Origin: Faecalispora sporosphaeroides DSM 1294
GTDB taxonomy: Bacteria; Bacillota; Clostridia; Oscillospirales; Acutalibacteraceae
Assembly (NCBI GenBank): GCA_000383295.1
Contig: KB911067.1
Location: forward strand, 310,001-374,000
Direction: 5' to 3'
DNA length: 64,000 nt
A program made the position numbers and the translations under genes. The notes below the pieces were generated by a model. It made no database searches, had not been told where the DNA came from, and saw only the letters and a program-made list of their open reading frames with translations. How positions within the stretch are numbered: the stretch's first letter is position 1; each line of letters starts with the position of its first letter. This document shows positions 24,190 through 32,303 of this stretch, piece by piece.

Positions 24190-25227
24190 TTAGAGTGGCC
24201 GCGGTAAAAACCGGCGGCAAACAGAGACGATATCCCTTAGAATAGAGGCGGCGGCAGCCGTAGTGCCCGACGCCCCGCCAATCAGCGTCAGCTCCCCCAG
24301 CGTATCCGATTCGTACCGGACTGCCTTATTTTTGCCGTCCACGTGATACAGAAGATGCTCCGCGCCCAGCTTTTCGGGCCCGACCCTCATCCGCAGCGTT
24401 TCCCCCTCCCGCGTTGTGCGCCCGATCAGCTTATACCGCTTGCCCTCTGTTCGGGCTGTTTGTATGTCCTGTGGCGTCAGGCTGGCAATCCCCTCTATTT
24501 GGATGTCGGACAGCTTTTTGTCCTGCTTCATCACCACATTGGTCAGAATCAGCAGCTTAAACGCCGTGTCCCACCCATCCACATCAAAGCTCGGGTTTGC
24601 TTCCGCAATCCCGCAGGCTTTCGCCTTCTCCAGCGCAGCTTCATAGGTGCAGCCGGTGTCCTCCATCTCTTTTAAAATATAGTTGGTCGTGCCGTTCAGC
24701 ACACCCTCAATGGAATAGACTTCTGAACCGGCCATTTCGATCGTTCCGCCGTTGACACAGGGCAGCGCCCCGCCGCAGGTACAACCAATCCCCAGGCATA
24801 CTCCGTTTTCTTTCGCAGCCTTTTCCAACTCCCGGTAGGCGTGCACAATGGGGCCTTTGTTGCCCGTGACGACATGAATTTTATTTTGCAGCGCTTGTAA
24901 AATGTAGCTCCGTGCCGGTTCCCCTGTTTCCTTATTCGTGCCTGTCAGCTCCACCATCAAATCGATATCCTTTTGCCGCAGCATAAACTCGGGGGTGATT
25001 TTCCTGTTTTCATCCGTATCCTCAATCGCTATGCTTTGCCCGTCCTTCGAGGCGGCCAGCAATCGGGCGCAGTCGATTCCCTTGGGGCTGTAAAGCCCCC
25101 TTTTCGATCCCATGATGTAGAGCACTTCCAGGTCAATTCCCTGTTCCTTCAGCGCAGGGCTTTTTTCTGTAATCAGCTTGACCAGGGCCTTCCCCACACC
25201 GCCGTATCCGATCAGACCAATCCTCAT
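24190..25227 (-). CDS. hom: Homoserine dehydrogenase
   Basis: NAD(P)-dependent reduction of aspartate semialdehyde to homoserine, the branch to threonine and methionine. 345 residues. The dinucleotide loop GLIGYGGVGKAL is at residues 4-15; VVTGNKGPIVHAY, GALPCVNGG and the signature VLNGTTNYIL with DVDGWDTAFKLLIL follow. There is no C-terminal ACT domain, unlike the 430-residue forms, so allosteric threonine inhibition through that domain is not expected. ATG 25227 follows GGAGGAG. It lies downstream of serC and serA on the same strand, but a terminator separates it from serA, and its leader is unusually structured. Confidence 0.94.
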   Translation of the reverse strand: MRIGLIGYGGVGKALVKLITEKSPALKEQGIDLEVLYIMGSKRGLYSPKGIDCARLLAASKDGQSIAIEDTDENRKITPEFMLRQKDIDLMVELTGTNKETGEPARSYILQALQNKIHVVTGNKGPIVHAYRELEKAAKENGVCLGIGCTCGGALPCVNGGTIEMAGSEVYSIEGVLNGTTNYILKEMEDTGCTYEAALEKAKACGIAEANPSFDVDGWDTAFKLLILTNVVMKQDKKLSDIQIEGIASLTPQDIQTARTEGKRYKLIGRTTREGETLRMRVGPEKLGAEHLLYHVDGKNKAVRYESDTLGELTLIGGASGTTAAAASILRDIVSVCRRFLPRPL

Positions 25228-25267
25228 GTTCGTTTCTCCTCCGTTATCTTCAGCTTCCCTGCTGCGT

Positions 25268-25377
25268 GAAAATCGGCTCGCAAACCGTTCGCATTCTCCC
25301 TCACCCGCGGTGGAGAAGAACGCCCGGCCGATTTTCCAACAATCAGGCGGTGGGGGAGAAGTCTCCCCCACCGCCTG
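25268..25377 (-). other. Two large inverted repeats in the hom leader
   Basis: GAAAATCGGC/GCCGATTTTC (25268-25277 with 25327-25336) encloses a second imperfect stem. Next to it is a perfect 16-bp palindrome (25344-25359 with 25362-25377, core GGTGGGGGAGA) around a 2-base centre. They lie between the serA terminator and the hom RBS. They may be a mobile palindromic repeat or a regulatory leader. Confidence 0.55.
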
Positions 25378-25386
25378 CAAAAGGGT

Positions 25387-25455
25387 AAAAAAGAACTGCC
25401 TTTTAAGGTTTTTTCATTGTCACTGGGTTCCAGCGGCCACCAAAAAAGGCAGTTC
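25387..25455 (-). terminator. serA terminator
   Basis: Read on the minus strand, GAACTGCCTTTT pairs with AAAAGGCAGTTC (25444-25455 with 25393-25404) and is followed by TTTTTT. The large loop contains its own small stem CTGG/CCAG. Confidence 0.75.
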
Positions 25456-25521
25456 ATTTCACTCGATGATTCCACCCGGCTCACTTGCCGCGGGGCGGTA
25501 TGCGCCGGACTCAGAACAGAT

Positions 25522-26685
25522 TCAGCGAATCACGCGCAGGCGGATGATTTCCTCCATCTGCCTCATCGGCTCGAGCGCCGCGTCGTCCACCTCGCCGGTC
25601 ACATCCAGAATCGTGTAGGCAAAATCGCCTCTCGATTTGCTCTGCATATCCTCGATGTTGATGCCCGCGTTGGCCATCACGCCGGAGAATCGGCTGATGG
25701 TATTGCGCACATTGCGGTGGAGCACGCAGATGCGAACCGCATGGGCGCGGGGCATGGAGATTGACGGCAGGTTGACGGAATTGCGGATATTGCCGTTCTC
25801 AAGGTATTCTTTCAGCTCATCCACCGCCATGCGGGCGCAGTTCTCTTCCGATTCAGGGGTGGAAGCGCCCAGATGGGGAATCGCCAGCACATTCTGGACG
25901 CCGATCAGCTCATCGGTCGGGAAGTCGGTGGCGTACGCCGCGATTTTGCCGGATTTCAGGCCGTCGAGCACGGAGGCGGTATCGACCAGCTCGCCGCGCG
26001 CAAAGTTCAGAATGCGCACTTCGTCCTTCATCTTCGCAATGGAATTGGCATTGATCAGGCCCTTGGTGTCGGGCGTGAGCGGAACATGAACGGTGAGGTA
26101 ATCGCAGTTTGCAAAGACCTCGTCAAGCGTTCTGGCGTGGTGCACCCAGCGAGAAAGACCCCAGGCCGCGTCCACGGAAAGGTACGGGTCGTAGCCGTAA
26201 ACCTCCATGCCCAGATTCTTGGCGGCGTTCGCTACCAGAATGCCGATTGCGCCAAGGCCGATGACGCCGAGGCTCTTGCCTTTGATTTCGGGGCCCGCGA
26301 ACTGGCCCTTGCCCTTTTCAACCAGCTTGCCGACGTCGCTGCCCTTGCCCTTCAGGGTCTTTGCCCATTCGATTGCGGGCACAATTTTACGGGAGGTCAA
26401 AAACAGCGCGGTGATCGCCAGCTCCTTTACGGCGTTGGCGTTGGCGCCGGGCGTGTTGAACACCACGATGCCGCGCTCGCTGCATTTGTCCACCGGAATG
26501 TTGTTGACGCCTGCGCCCGCTCTGGCAATGGCCAGCAGCTCACTCGGCAGCTCCATGTCGTGCATGGCGGCGGAACGCACCAAAATACCCTCCGGGTTTT
26601 GTACGTCGTTGCCGTACTCATAGCCCTGCCCAAGGCGCGAAAGGCCTTCTTCTGCAATATTATTCAGTGTTTTAACACGATACAT
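25522..26685 (-). CDS. serA: D-3-phosphoglycerate dehydrogenase
   Basis: First enzyme of serine synthesis, oxidising 3-phosphoglycerate with NAD. 387 residues: substrate domain, NAD domain with GVIGLGAIGILVANAA (about 145), and a short C-terminal ACT domain (about 318-385). Catalytic arginine is in NFARGELVD, the acid in FPTDELIG and the histidine in IPHLGAST. ATG 26685 is preceded by AGAGGG. It lies after serC on the same strand, separated by about 135 bases with a GC-rich palindrome. The ACT domain suggests serine feedback, as known for this enzyme type; this is inferred. Confidence 0.96.
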   Translation of the reverse strand: MYRVKTLNNIAEEGLSRLGQGYEYGNDVQNPEGILVRSAAMHDMELPSELLAIARAGAGVNNIPVDKCSERGIVVFNTPGANANAVKELAITALFLTSRKIVPAIEWAKTLKGKGSDVGKLVEKGKGQFAGPEIKGKSLGVIGLGAIGILVANAAKNLGMEVYGYDPYLSVDAAWGLSRWVHHARTLDEVFANCDYLTVHVPLTPDTKGLINANSIAKMKDEVRILNFARGELVDTASVLDGLKSGKIAAYATDFPTDELIGVQNVLAIPHLGASTPESEENCARMAVDELKEYLENGNIRNSVNLPSISMPRAHAVRICVLHRNVRNTISRFSGVMANAGINIEDMQSKSRGDFAYTILDVTGEVDDAALEPMRQMEEIIRLRVIR

Positions 26686-26734
26686 CTCTTTGAACCCTCT
26701 GTTCTTTCTGCATATTGTCAAGCATTTCACCGGA

Positions 26735-26790
26735 CAAGGCCGCCAATTCCCGCCCCGCCAAAGGCAGGGAGAGGCTTTGTTGGAAGGATC
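26735..26790. repeat. GC-rich intergenic palindrome between serC and serA
   Basis: The core CCCCGCCAAAGGCAGGG folds as a 7-bp stem with an AAA loop inside longer imperfect symmetry. Similar CCCC-GCC-triloop-GGC-GGGG elements occur at 29110-29134, 30510-30570 and 33905-33955. They may be copies of one short palindromic repeat. Confidence 0.45.
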
Positions 26791-26820
26791 GCCTTTTCCA
26801 GTGAAGAAACGGCCGGGGAA

Positions 26821-27906
26821 TCAGGCGTTGTTCTTTTCAAACGCCGCCATGAAATCCACAAGCTTCTGCACGCCCTCAATGGGCATCGCGTTGTAAATGG
26901 AAGCGCGCATGCCGCCAACGGTGCGGTGGCCCTTCAGGTTGACAAAGCCGGCGGCCTCCGCCTCTTTGACAAACTTTTTATCCAGCTCGTCGCTGCCGGT
27001 CACGAACGGCACATTCATCAAAGAACGGTCCTTTTTCACAACCGTGCCGCGGAACATCTTCGACTGATCGAGAAAATCGTACAGAATCCCCGCCTTTTTC
27101 TCGTTGTGGGCCTTCATGCCCTCCAAAGAACCGAACTCGCTCTTGATCCACTCCAGCACCAGCCCGCAGATATAAATCGGATAGCAGGGCGGTGTGTTGA
27201 ACAAAGAGCCGTTGTCCGCGTGGATTTTATAATTGAACATGGTGGGCGTAACCTCTTTGGCGTGGCCGATCAGATCCTCGCGGACGATCACCATGGTAAG
27301 GCCCGCGGGCGCAACGTTTTTCTGCGCGCCGGCAAACAGCAGGCCGAATTTGGAAACATCGATCGGCTCGCTGAGAATGCAGGAGGAAATATCCGCAACC
27401 AGCGGCACGTTCCCGGTTTCGGGCAGCTTTGTGTAGCGGGTGCCGTAAATGGTGTTGTTCATGCAGATGTAGAAGTAATCCGCGTCCGGCGTAAAGGTCG
27501 CGGGGTCAAGCTCGGGAATGTAGCTGAAGGTCTTGTCTTTGGAGGAAGCAACAACGCGGGCCTCGCCGTAGCGGGAGGCTTCCTCCCGCGCTTTTGCGGC
27601 CCACTGGCCGGTTACGACAAAATCCGCCTTGCCGCTGTTCACCATCAGGTTCAGCGGGATCATCGCAAACTGCGACCAGCCGCCGCCCTGCAAAAACAGC
27701 ACCTTGTAGTTTTCAGGAATGTTCATCAGCTCGCGAAGACAACTTTCCGCGGACTCGATGATTCCTTCAAAGAGTTTAGATCGATGGGACATCTCCATAA
27801 CGGACTGGCCGCTGCCCTGGTAATCTAACATTTCTTCTGCCGCGCGGCGCAAAACCGCTTCCGGCAGGACGGAAGGACCCGCAGAAAAGTTATACACGCG
27901 TTTCAT
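26821..27906 (-). CDS. serC: Phosphoserine aminotransferase
   Basis: PLP enzyme converting 3-phosphohydroxypyruvate and glutamate to phosphoserine; second step of serine synthesis. 361 residues, normal length. It opens with the family start RVYNFSAGPSVLPEAVL. The PLP lysine is in FAGAQKNVAPAG (about residue 198), with SSCILSEPIDVSKFG before it and the C-terminal GHRTVGGMRASIYNAMP. ATG 27906 follows TTGGAGGTT. It is first of the serC-serA pair on the minus strand. No phosphoserine phosphatase gene is seen in the window. Confidence 0.97.
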   Translation of the reverse strand: MKRVYNFSAGPSVLPEAVLRRAAEEMLDYQGSGQSVMEMSHRSKLFEGIIESAESCLRELMNIPENYKVLFLQGGGWSQFAMIPLNLMVNSGKADFVVTGQWAAKAREEASRYGEARVVASSKDKTFSYIPELDPATFTPDADYFYICMNNTIYGTRYTKLPETGNVPLVADISSCILSEPIDVSKFGLLFAGAQKNVAPAGLTMVIVREDLIGHAKEVTPTMFNYKIHADNGSLFNTPPCYPIYICGLVLEWIKSEFGSLEGMKAHNEKKAGILYDFLDQSKMFRGTVVKKDRSLMNVPFVTGSDELDKKFVKEAEAAGFVNLKGHRTVGGMRASIYNAMPIEGVQKLVDFMAAFEKNNA

Positions 27907-28080
27907 AAATGAACCTCCAATTGGTTTATAAAATAGTATTTTTATTATAGACCTTTCCAAAAATCAAGTCAATTCCCTGACATTTAAAAAGCGTTTGCCA
28001 TATTGCCCGTATTTTTCTGGCCATACGGGGGTTTTTCCGGCATTTGTTCCTGTTTGTTTTCCGCTTTCTCCCCAGGTTTC

Positions 28081-28109
28081 TTTTCATTTTTTGCTTTTTT
28101 TGTTATACT
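28081..28109 (+). promoter_or_regulatory. Promoter with extended -10 before the YdcF-like gene
   Basis: TTTTCA (28081-28086), 17 bases, TATACT (28104-28109) preceded by TGT. The divergent region 27907-28241 contains no gene besides this site and A/T-rich DNA before serC. Confidence 0.5.
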
Positions 28110-28241
28110 AAAGAAAAAAGCCGGTTTCACGCCGTGCCCGCAGAGAAAAAAAAGAAAATGACGGGCCGGGATAAATGCCCGCACGCGCTCGATTTCAAGA
28201 GCCGTGAGACGGAGACTGATTTTCAAAAAGGAGTGGTTGCC

Positions 28242-28994
28242 ATGAAAAGGCTGATCTTGCTGTTGCCTGCCGCCGGGCTGATCTGGTACCTGTGGCCCGG
28301 CAGCGTCGGCATTTGGAATATCGGAAATTTCCTCGGTATCGGACTGTGCGTCTTTCTCCTTTTGTGGGGCGGATTCGCTCCGCTGCTCAAACGCCGGGCC
28401 GAAACTGCCGGACACCTGAAAACATACCGCACCGGCGCACGGATTCTATCGGGCCTGCTGACCGCCGGATTTTTATGGGCCGGGATTCTGACGGTGCAGA
28501 TGATCCTTGCCGCAAACCGCACGCCCCCGAAAAGCATCCCGGCCATCGTGCTGGGCAGCCAGGTGCGGGGGGACGAGCCCAGCCTCGACCTTTGGGCGCG
28601 CATCGGCGCGGCGGAGCGCTACCTGAAAGAAAACCCCAAAGCCATGTGCGTCGCGAGCGGCGGGCAGGGCGAGGGAGAAAACCGCAGCGAAGCCGAGGTG
28701 ATCCGCGAAAAGCTGGTCGGGCGCGGCATTTCGGCCGACCGGATTCTGCTGGAGGACCGCTCCGAAAGCACAGAGGAAAACATCCGGTACTCCAAAGAGC
28801 TGCTGGAGAAGCACAGCCTTGGTTTTGACGCGGCGATCGTGACCGACGAATATCACCAGCTGCGCGCCTCGTGGCTGGCCAAGCGGCAGGGGCTGACCCC
28901 CTATGCCGTGAGCGCCGAAAGCCCGCGCAATATCTTATCTGCCATGTACACGCGCGAGCTGCTTGCGCTCACCGCCACGCTGGCGTGGGGTTAA
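28242..28994 (+). CDS. YdcF/ElyC-family (DUF218) membrane protein
   Basis: 250 residues. Three N-terminal hydrophobic segments (about 3-18, 25-42, 67-86) precede a DUF218 domain. Family blocks are IPAIVLGSQVRGDEPSLDLWAR (as IVLGSQVRGDEPSLDLW), CVASGGQGEGENRSEAEVI, LEDRSESTEENIRYS and IVTDEYHQLRASWLA. Members such as SanA and ElyC affect envelope integrity and lipid-carrier metabolism, with the domain outside the membrane; the precise reaction is unknown. ATG 28242 follows AAAAAGGAG. It is not part of the serine or pyrimidine operons. Confidence 0.85.
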   Translation: MKRLILLLPAAGLIWYLWPGSVGIWNIGNFLGIGLCVFLLLWGGFAPLLKRRAETAGHLKTYRTGARILSGLLTAGFLWAGILTVQMILAANRTPPKSIPAIVLGSQVRGDEPSLDLWARIGAAERYLKENPKAMCVASGGQGEGENRSEAEVIREKLVGRGISADRILLEDRSESTEENIRYSKELLEKHSLGFDAAIVTDEYHQLRASWLAKRQGLTPYAVSAESPRNILSAMYTRELLALTATLAWG

Positions 28995-29060
28995 AGAACG
29001 ATTGGCACATTGGCAAAGAAGTTCCGGCAAACGGCCCGCTTTTTCGGAACAGTTGCGCGG

Positions 29061-29089
29061 TTTACGGACTTGCCCGAATCATGTATAAT
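29061..29089 (+). promoter_or_regulatory. Promoter of the pyrimidine operon
   Basis: TTTACG (29061-29066), a 17-base spacer and a perfect TATAAT (29084-29089). The start near 29096 gives a leader of about 95 nucleotides. Confidence 0.7.
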
Positions 29090-29109
29090 AGGAATAGAAA
29101 AAACAGCCT

Positions 29110-29134
29110 CTTCCCCCGCCCTTGGCGGGGGAAG
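29110..29134 (+). repeat. Perfect 11-bp hairpin in the pyrC leader
   Basis: CTTCCCCCGCC, triloop CTT, GGCGGGGGAAG. No T-run follows and there is no PyrR-type anti-antiterminator arrangement. It matches the family of GC-rich palindromes noted at 26735 and 33905. Confidence 0.6.
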
Positions 29135-29191
29135 AATTAAAATACCCCTTTGGCGGTACGGCTGCAAAAAGAACAGACAGGAGGCGGCAGT

Positions 29192-30469
29192 ATGGCGGAA
29201 CAGCTTCTCATCCGGGGCGCCCGGATCGTAAGCCCCGCGGACGGAATCGACCGCACCGGCGATCTTCTGATACGGGACGGCATCATCGCGGAAATGGGCG
29301 CGCACCTTTCGGTACAGGGCGCAAGAGTGATCGAAGCGGGCGGACTGACAGCAGCCCCCGGACTGGTGGACATGCACGTTCACCTGCGCGACCCGGGCTT
29401 TACGCAGAAGGAGGACATCCAGAGCGGATGCCGCGCGGCGGCGGCGGGCGGCGTCACGAGCCTTTTGGCGATGCCGAACACCAACCCCGTGACCGACACG
29501 CCCGAAGTCGCGCGGGACATTCTCGCCCGCGCGGAGCACGCCGATGCGCGTGTATATGTGACTGCCGCAATCACCACGGGCCTTCGCAGCGAAGCGCTGA
29601 CCGACATGGCCGCGCTGAAAGCGGCGGGCGTTACCGCTGTTTCAGACGACGGGCGGCCCGTGACCGACACCCGCCTGATGGCCGAGGGAATGCAGCGGGC
29701 AGCGCGGCTGGGCCTGCGGGTTGTTTCTCACTGCGAGGATTTATATTTGGCTGCCGGGGGCCTGATGAATGAGGGCGAGGTCAGCCGCCGGCTCGGCGTA
29801 CCGGGCATCCCCGCCGCCGCCGAGGAATGCGGCACCGCGCGCGACATTGCGCTGGCCGAATCGTACGGTGTGCCGATTCACATCTGCCACGTGAGCACAG
29901 CTGTCGCCGCCGCGATGATCCGCGACGCAAAGCACCGCGGCGTGCAGGTGACCGCGGAAACCGCTCCGCATTATTTCTCGCTGACGGAGCAGGCGCTGCT
30001 CTCTAAAAACGGCGACTGCCGGATGAACCCGCCCCTGCGCACCGAACGCGATCTGCGCGCGATCCGCGAGGCGCTGCGCGACGGCACGCTCGACGCGATC
30101 GCCACCGACCACGCGCCGCACACCTCGGCGGAAAAAGCCGATTTTCTCACCGCGTCAAACGGCTCAATCGGCATGGAAACCTCGCTCGCCGTCGGCATCA
30201 CGTATCTGGTCAACACCGGCTGTCTGACGCTTTGGCAGCTGATTGAAAAAATGTCGGTCGTCCCGGCAAGGATTCTCGGAATCCCCGGCGGCACGCTCAA
30301 GCAGGGCGCGCCGGCGGATATCGTTCTATTCAGCGAAAGCGAGCGCTGGACGGTGAACCCCGCAAAGCTGCACGGAAAAAGCCGCAATACCCCCTTCGCC
30401 GGGATGGAGCTCTCCGGCAAGGTCAAATATACCGTATGCCGCGGCAGCATCGTTTACCGGGAGGCGTAA
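29192..30469 (+). CDS. pyrC: Dihydroorotase
   Basis: Zinc enzyme closing carbamoyl-aspartate to dihydroorotate, third step of pyrimidine synthesis. 425 residues, class I. The metal motif is DMHVHLRDPGFTQKE (about 60); SHCEDL and HICHVSTA supply further histidines; the catalytic aspartate is in ATDHAPHT (about 305). MNPPLRTE is the substrate loop. ATG 29192 follows CAGGAGGCGG; an upstream in-frame start lacks an RBS. It is the first gene of pyrC-pyrF-pyrK-pyrD, in pathway-related but not pathway order. pyrB, pyrE and carAB are not in the window. Confidence 0.96.
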   Translation: MAEQLLIRGARIVSPADGIDRTGDLLIRDGIIAEMGAHLSVQGARVIEAGGLTAAPGLVDMHVHLRDPGFTQKEDIQSGCRAAAAGGVTSLLAMPNTNPVTDTPEVARDILARAEHADARVYVTAAITTGLRSEALTDMAALKAAGVTAVSDDGRPVTDTRLMAEGMQRAARLGLRVVSHCEDLYLAAGGLMNEGEVSRRLGVPGIPAAAEECGTARDIALAESYGVPIHICHVSTAVAAAMIRDAKHRGVQVTAETAPHYFSLTEQALLSKNGDCRMNPPLRTERDLRAIREALRDGTLDAIATDHAPHTSAEKADFLTASNGSIGMETSLAVGITYLVNTGCLTLWQLIEKMSVVPARILGIPGGTLKQGAPADIVLFSESERWTVNPAKLHGKSRNTPFAGMELSGKVKYTVCRGSIVYREA

Positions 30470-30509
30470 AGAATACCACGCGGAGCCGCGCGGAATTCCC
30501 CTGAAATAC

Positions 30510-30572
30510 AAGCGGACCTCCCCCCGTCGCTAGAGGGGAAGGCCGAAAAAGCGGCCTGACGGCCGGCGGCAT
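30510..30572 (+). repeat. Palindromic spacer between pyrC and pyrF
   Basis: An imperfect stem CCTCCCC/GGGGAAGG is followed by overlapping GGCC-rich repeats (GGCCG, GCGGCC, GGCCGG). The 125-base gap is otherwise empty. It is probably another degenerate copy of the intergenic palindrome family. Confidence 0.4.
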
Positions 30573-30594
30573 TATAAATTGGAGGAGGAGCCTT

Positions 30595-31524
30595 ATGTCA
30601 CTGGACACGCTGATTGAAAAGATCATTGAAAAGCAAAATCCCACCGTTGCGGGACTCGACCCCAAGCTGGAATATATCCCCCGCTTTCTTCGGGAAGAAT
30701 CCTACGCGGAATACGGCAAAACACTCGAGGGCGCAGCCGACGCGGTGCTGCGCTTTCACCGCGCTCTAATCGACGAGCTGGCCCCCATTGTGCCCGCAAT
30801 CAAGCCCCAGTGCGCCTACTATGAGGCGCTCGGCTGGCCGGGAATGCGCGCGCTGGCCCAAACAATAGAGTATGCCCGCGAGCGGGGACTGTTCGTCATC
30901 ACCGACGGCAAGCGCAACGATATCGGCACCACTATGGAAGCCTACGCCAACGCGCATCTGGGCAAAACAGACGTGGATGGAGAACGGCTCACCCCCTTTG
31001 CGGGCGACGCGCTGACGGTGAACGCCTACCTCGGCTCCGACGGAATCAAGCCCCTGCTGGGTTTATGTAAACAAGAGGACAAGGGCATCTTCGTTCTTGT
31101 GAAAACCTCAAATCCCTCCTCCGGCGAATTGCAGGATCAGCAGCTGAAAAACGGAAAATCCGTCTATTACCAGATGGGCGTGATGTGCGAGCAGTGGGGC
31201 GAGCTGCTGCCCGGTGCATATGTGTATTCGGGCGTCGGGGCGGTAGTGGGCGCCACCTACCCCGCGCAGCTGCGCGAGCTGCGCATTGAATTCCCCCACA
31301 CGTTCTTCCTCGTACCGGGCTACGGCGCGCAGGGCGGCGGCGCGGACGATGTAGCCCCCGCCTTCGACGCCTCGGGCCTCGGCGCGGTGGTCAACGCCTC
31401 GCGCAGCATTCTGTGCGCGTGGCAGAAGGAGAACGCCCCCGAGCAGGAGTTCGCGAAGGCCGCCGCAAGGGAAGCCGTACGCATGCGCGACGCGATTACC
31501 ACAAGAATCGGGAGGATTGGATAA
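30595..31524 (+). CDS. pyrF: Orotidine 5'-phosphate decarboxylase
   Basis: Last step of UMP synthesis, decarboxylating OMP. 309 residues, the longer type 2 form typical of Clostridia and actinobacteria. The catalytic D-K-D motif reads ITDGKRNDIGTT (about residue 100); TVAGLDPKLEYIP is the first strand and VNAYLGSDGI follows. The C-terminal phosphate loop is LVPGYGAQGGGADDV. ATG 30595 follows GGAGGAGG. pyrK starts 5 bases after its stop. Confidence 0.96.
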   Translation: MSLDTLIEKIIEKQNPTVAGLDPKLEYIPRFLREESYAEYGKTLEGAADAVLRFHRALIDELAPIVPAIKPQCAYYEALGWPGMRALAQTIEYARERGLFVITDGKRNDIGTTMEAYANAHLGKTDVDGERLTPFAGDALTVNAYLGSDGIKPLLGLCKQEDKGIFVLVKTSNPSSGELQDQQLKNGKSVYYQMGVMCEQWGELLPGAYVYSGVGAVVGATYPAQLRELRIEFPHTFFLVPGYGAQGGGADDVAPAFDASGLGAVVNASRSILCAWQKENAPEQEFAKAAAREAVRMRDAITTRIGRIG

Positions 31525-31529
31525 CGCCT

Positions 31530-32300
31530 ATGAAATACGATACGATGCAGTGCGAAATCATCTACCACAAGCAGCCCGCGCCGGGAATCCACGACTGGAT
31601 TGTGGACGCGGAGGATTTTGCCCGCGCGGCAAAACCGGGGCAGTTCGTGCATGTGCTGGTGCCGGGCAAAACCCTGCGCCGCCCAATCTCGATCTGCGAC
31701 ATCGACGCGGAGAACGGCACCCTGCGCCTGGTCTTTCAGGAGCGCGGCGAGGGCACCGCGCTTCTGGGTCAAAAGCGCCTGGGCGATTTCATCGACCTGC
31801 TGGCTCCGCTCGGCAACGGCTTCGATCTCGGCGACACCAATCGCCGGGCGCTGTTTGTCGGCGGCGGAATCGGTGTGCCCCCGCTGCTCGCGGCGGCAAG
31901 ACCATTCGGTCAAAACGCCACAGTGATCCTCGGCTTCCGCAATCAGGAATCCGTGATCCTGGCGCGCGACTTCGCGCTGGCGGGCTGCCGGGTGTTCATC
32001 TCGACAGACGACGGGAGCATGGGCTTTCACGGTACGGTGGCGGACTGCGCGCGCCAGTACGCGGCGGAAACCGACGTTCTCTTTGCCTGCGGCCCAAAGC
32101 CGATGCTCAAAGCGCTCGGCGCTCTGGCACAGGAGCAGAAGATTCCCGCCCAGTTTTCGCTGGAGGAGCGCATGGCCTGCGGCGTGGGCGCGTGCCTTGG
32201 CTGCGCCTGCAAAATTCTGCGCGGCGGCAAAGAGATTTATGCCCATGTCTGTAAAGACGGCCCCGTCTTTGACAGCCGCAGCATCGTTTGGGAGGAATAG
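31530..32300 (+). CDS. pyrK: Dihydroorotate dehydrogenase electron transfer subunit
   Basis: FAD and [2Fe-2S] subunit that lets class 1B PyrD use NAD as acceptor; it forms a PyrD2-PyrK2 complex. 256 residues. The FAD-binding RPISICDID is at about 52, the NAD-binding GGGIGVPPLLAAA at about 110. The cluster cysteines lie in ACGVGACLGCACK (about 222-234) and a fourth in HVCKDGPVF. The ATG at 31530 has a GGGAGG rather far upstream, inside the end of pyrF; earlier in-frame starts would overlap pyrF heavily. pyrD follows 3 bases after the stop. Confidence 0.95.
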   Translation: MKYDTMQCEIIYHKQPAPGIHDWIVDAEDFARAAKPGQFVHVLVPGKTLRRPISICDIDAENGTLRLVFQERGEGTALLGQKRLGDFIDLLAPLGNGFDLGDTNRRALFVGGGIGVPPLLAAARPFGQNATVILGFRNQESVILARDFALAGCRVFISTDDGSMGFHGTVADCARQYAAETDVLFACGPKPMLKALGALAQEQKIPAQFSLEERMACGVGACLGCACKILRGGKEIYAHVCKDGPVFDSRSIVWEE

Positions 32301-32303
32301 CGC

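Noticed and set aside
25456-25521. GGGTGGAAT in the serA-hom spacer, read as a possible T-box
   Set aside because: The match to the T-box core is partial, and only about 60 bases separate it from the serA stop, too few for a specifier stem; the following hairpin is better explained as the serA terminator.
29090-29191. PyrR attenuator before pyrC
   Set aside because: The leader has one hairpin, no T-run and no PyrR binding-loop sequence.
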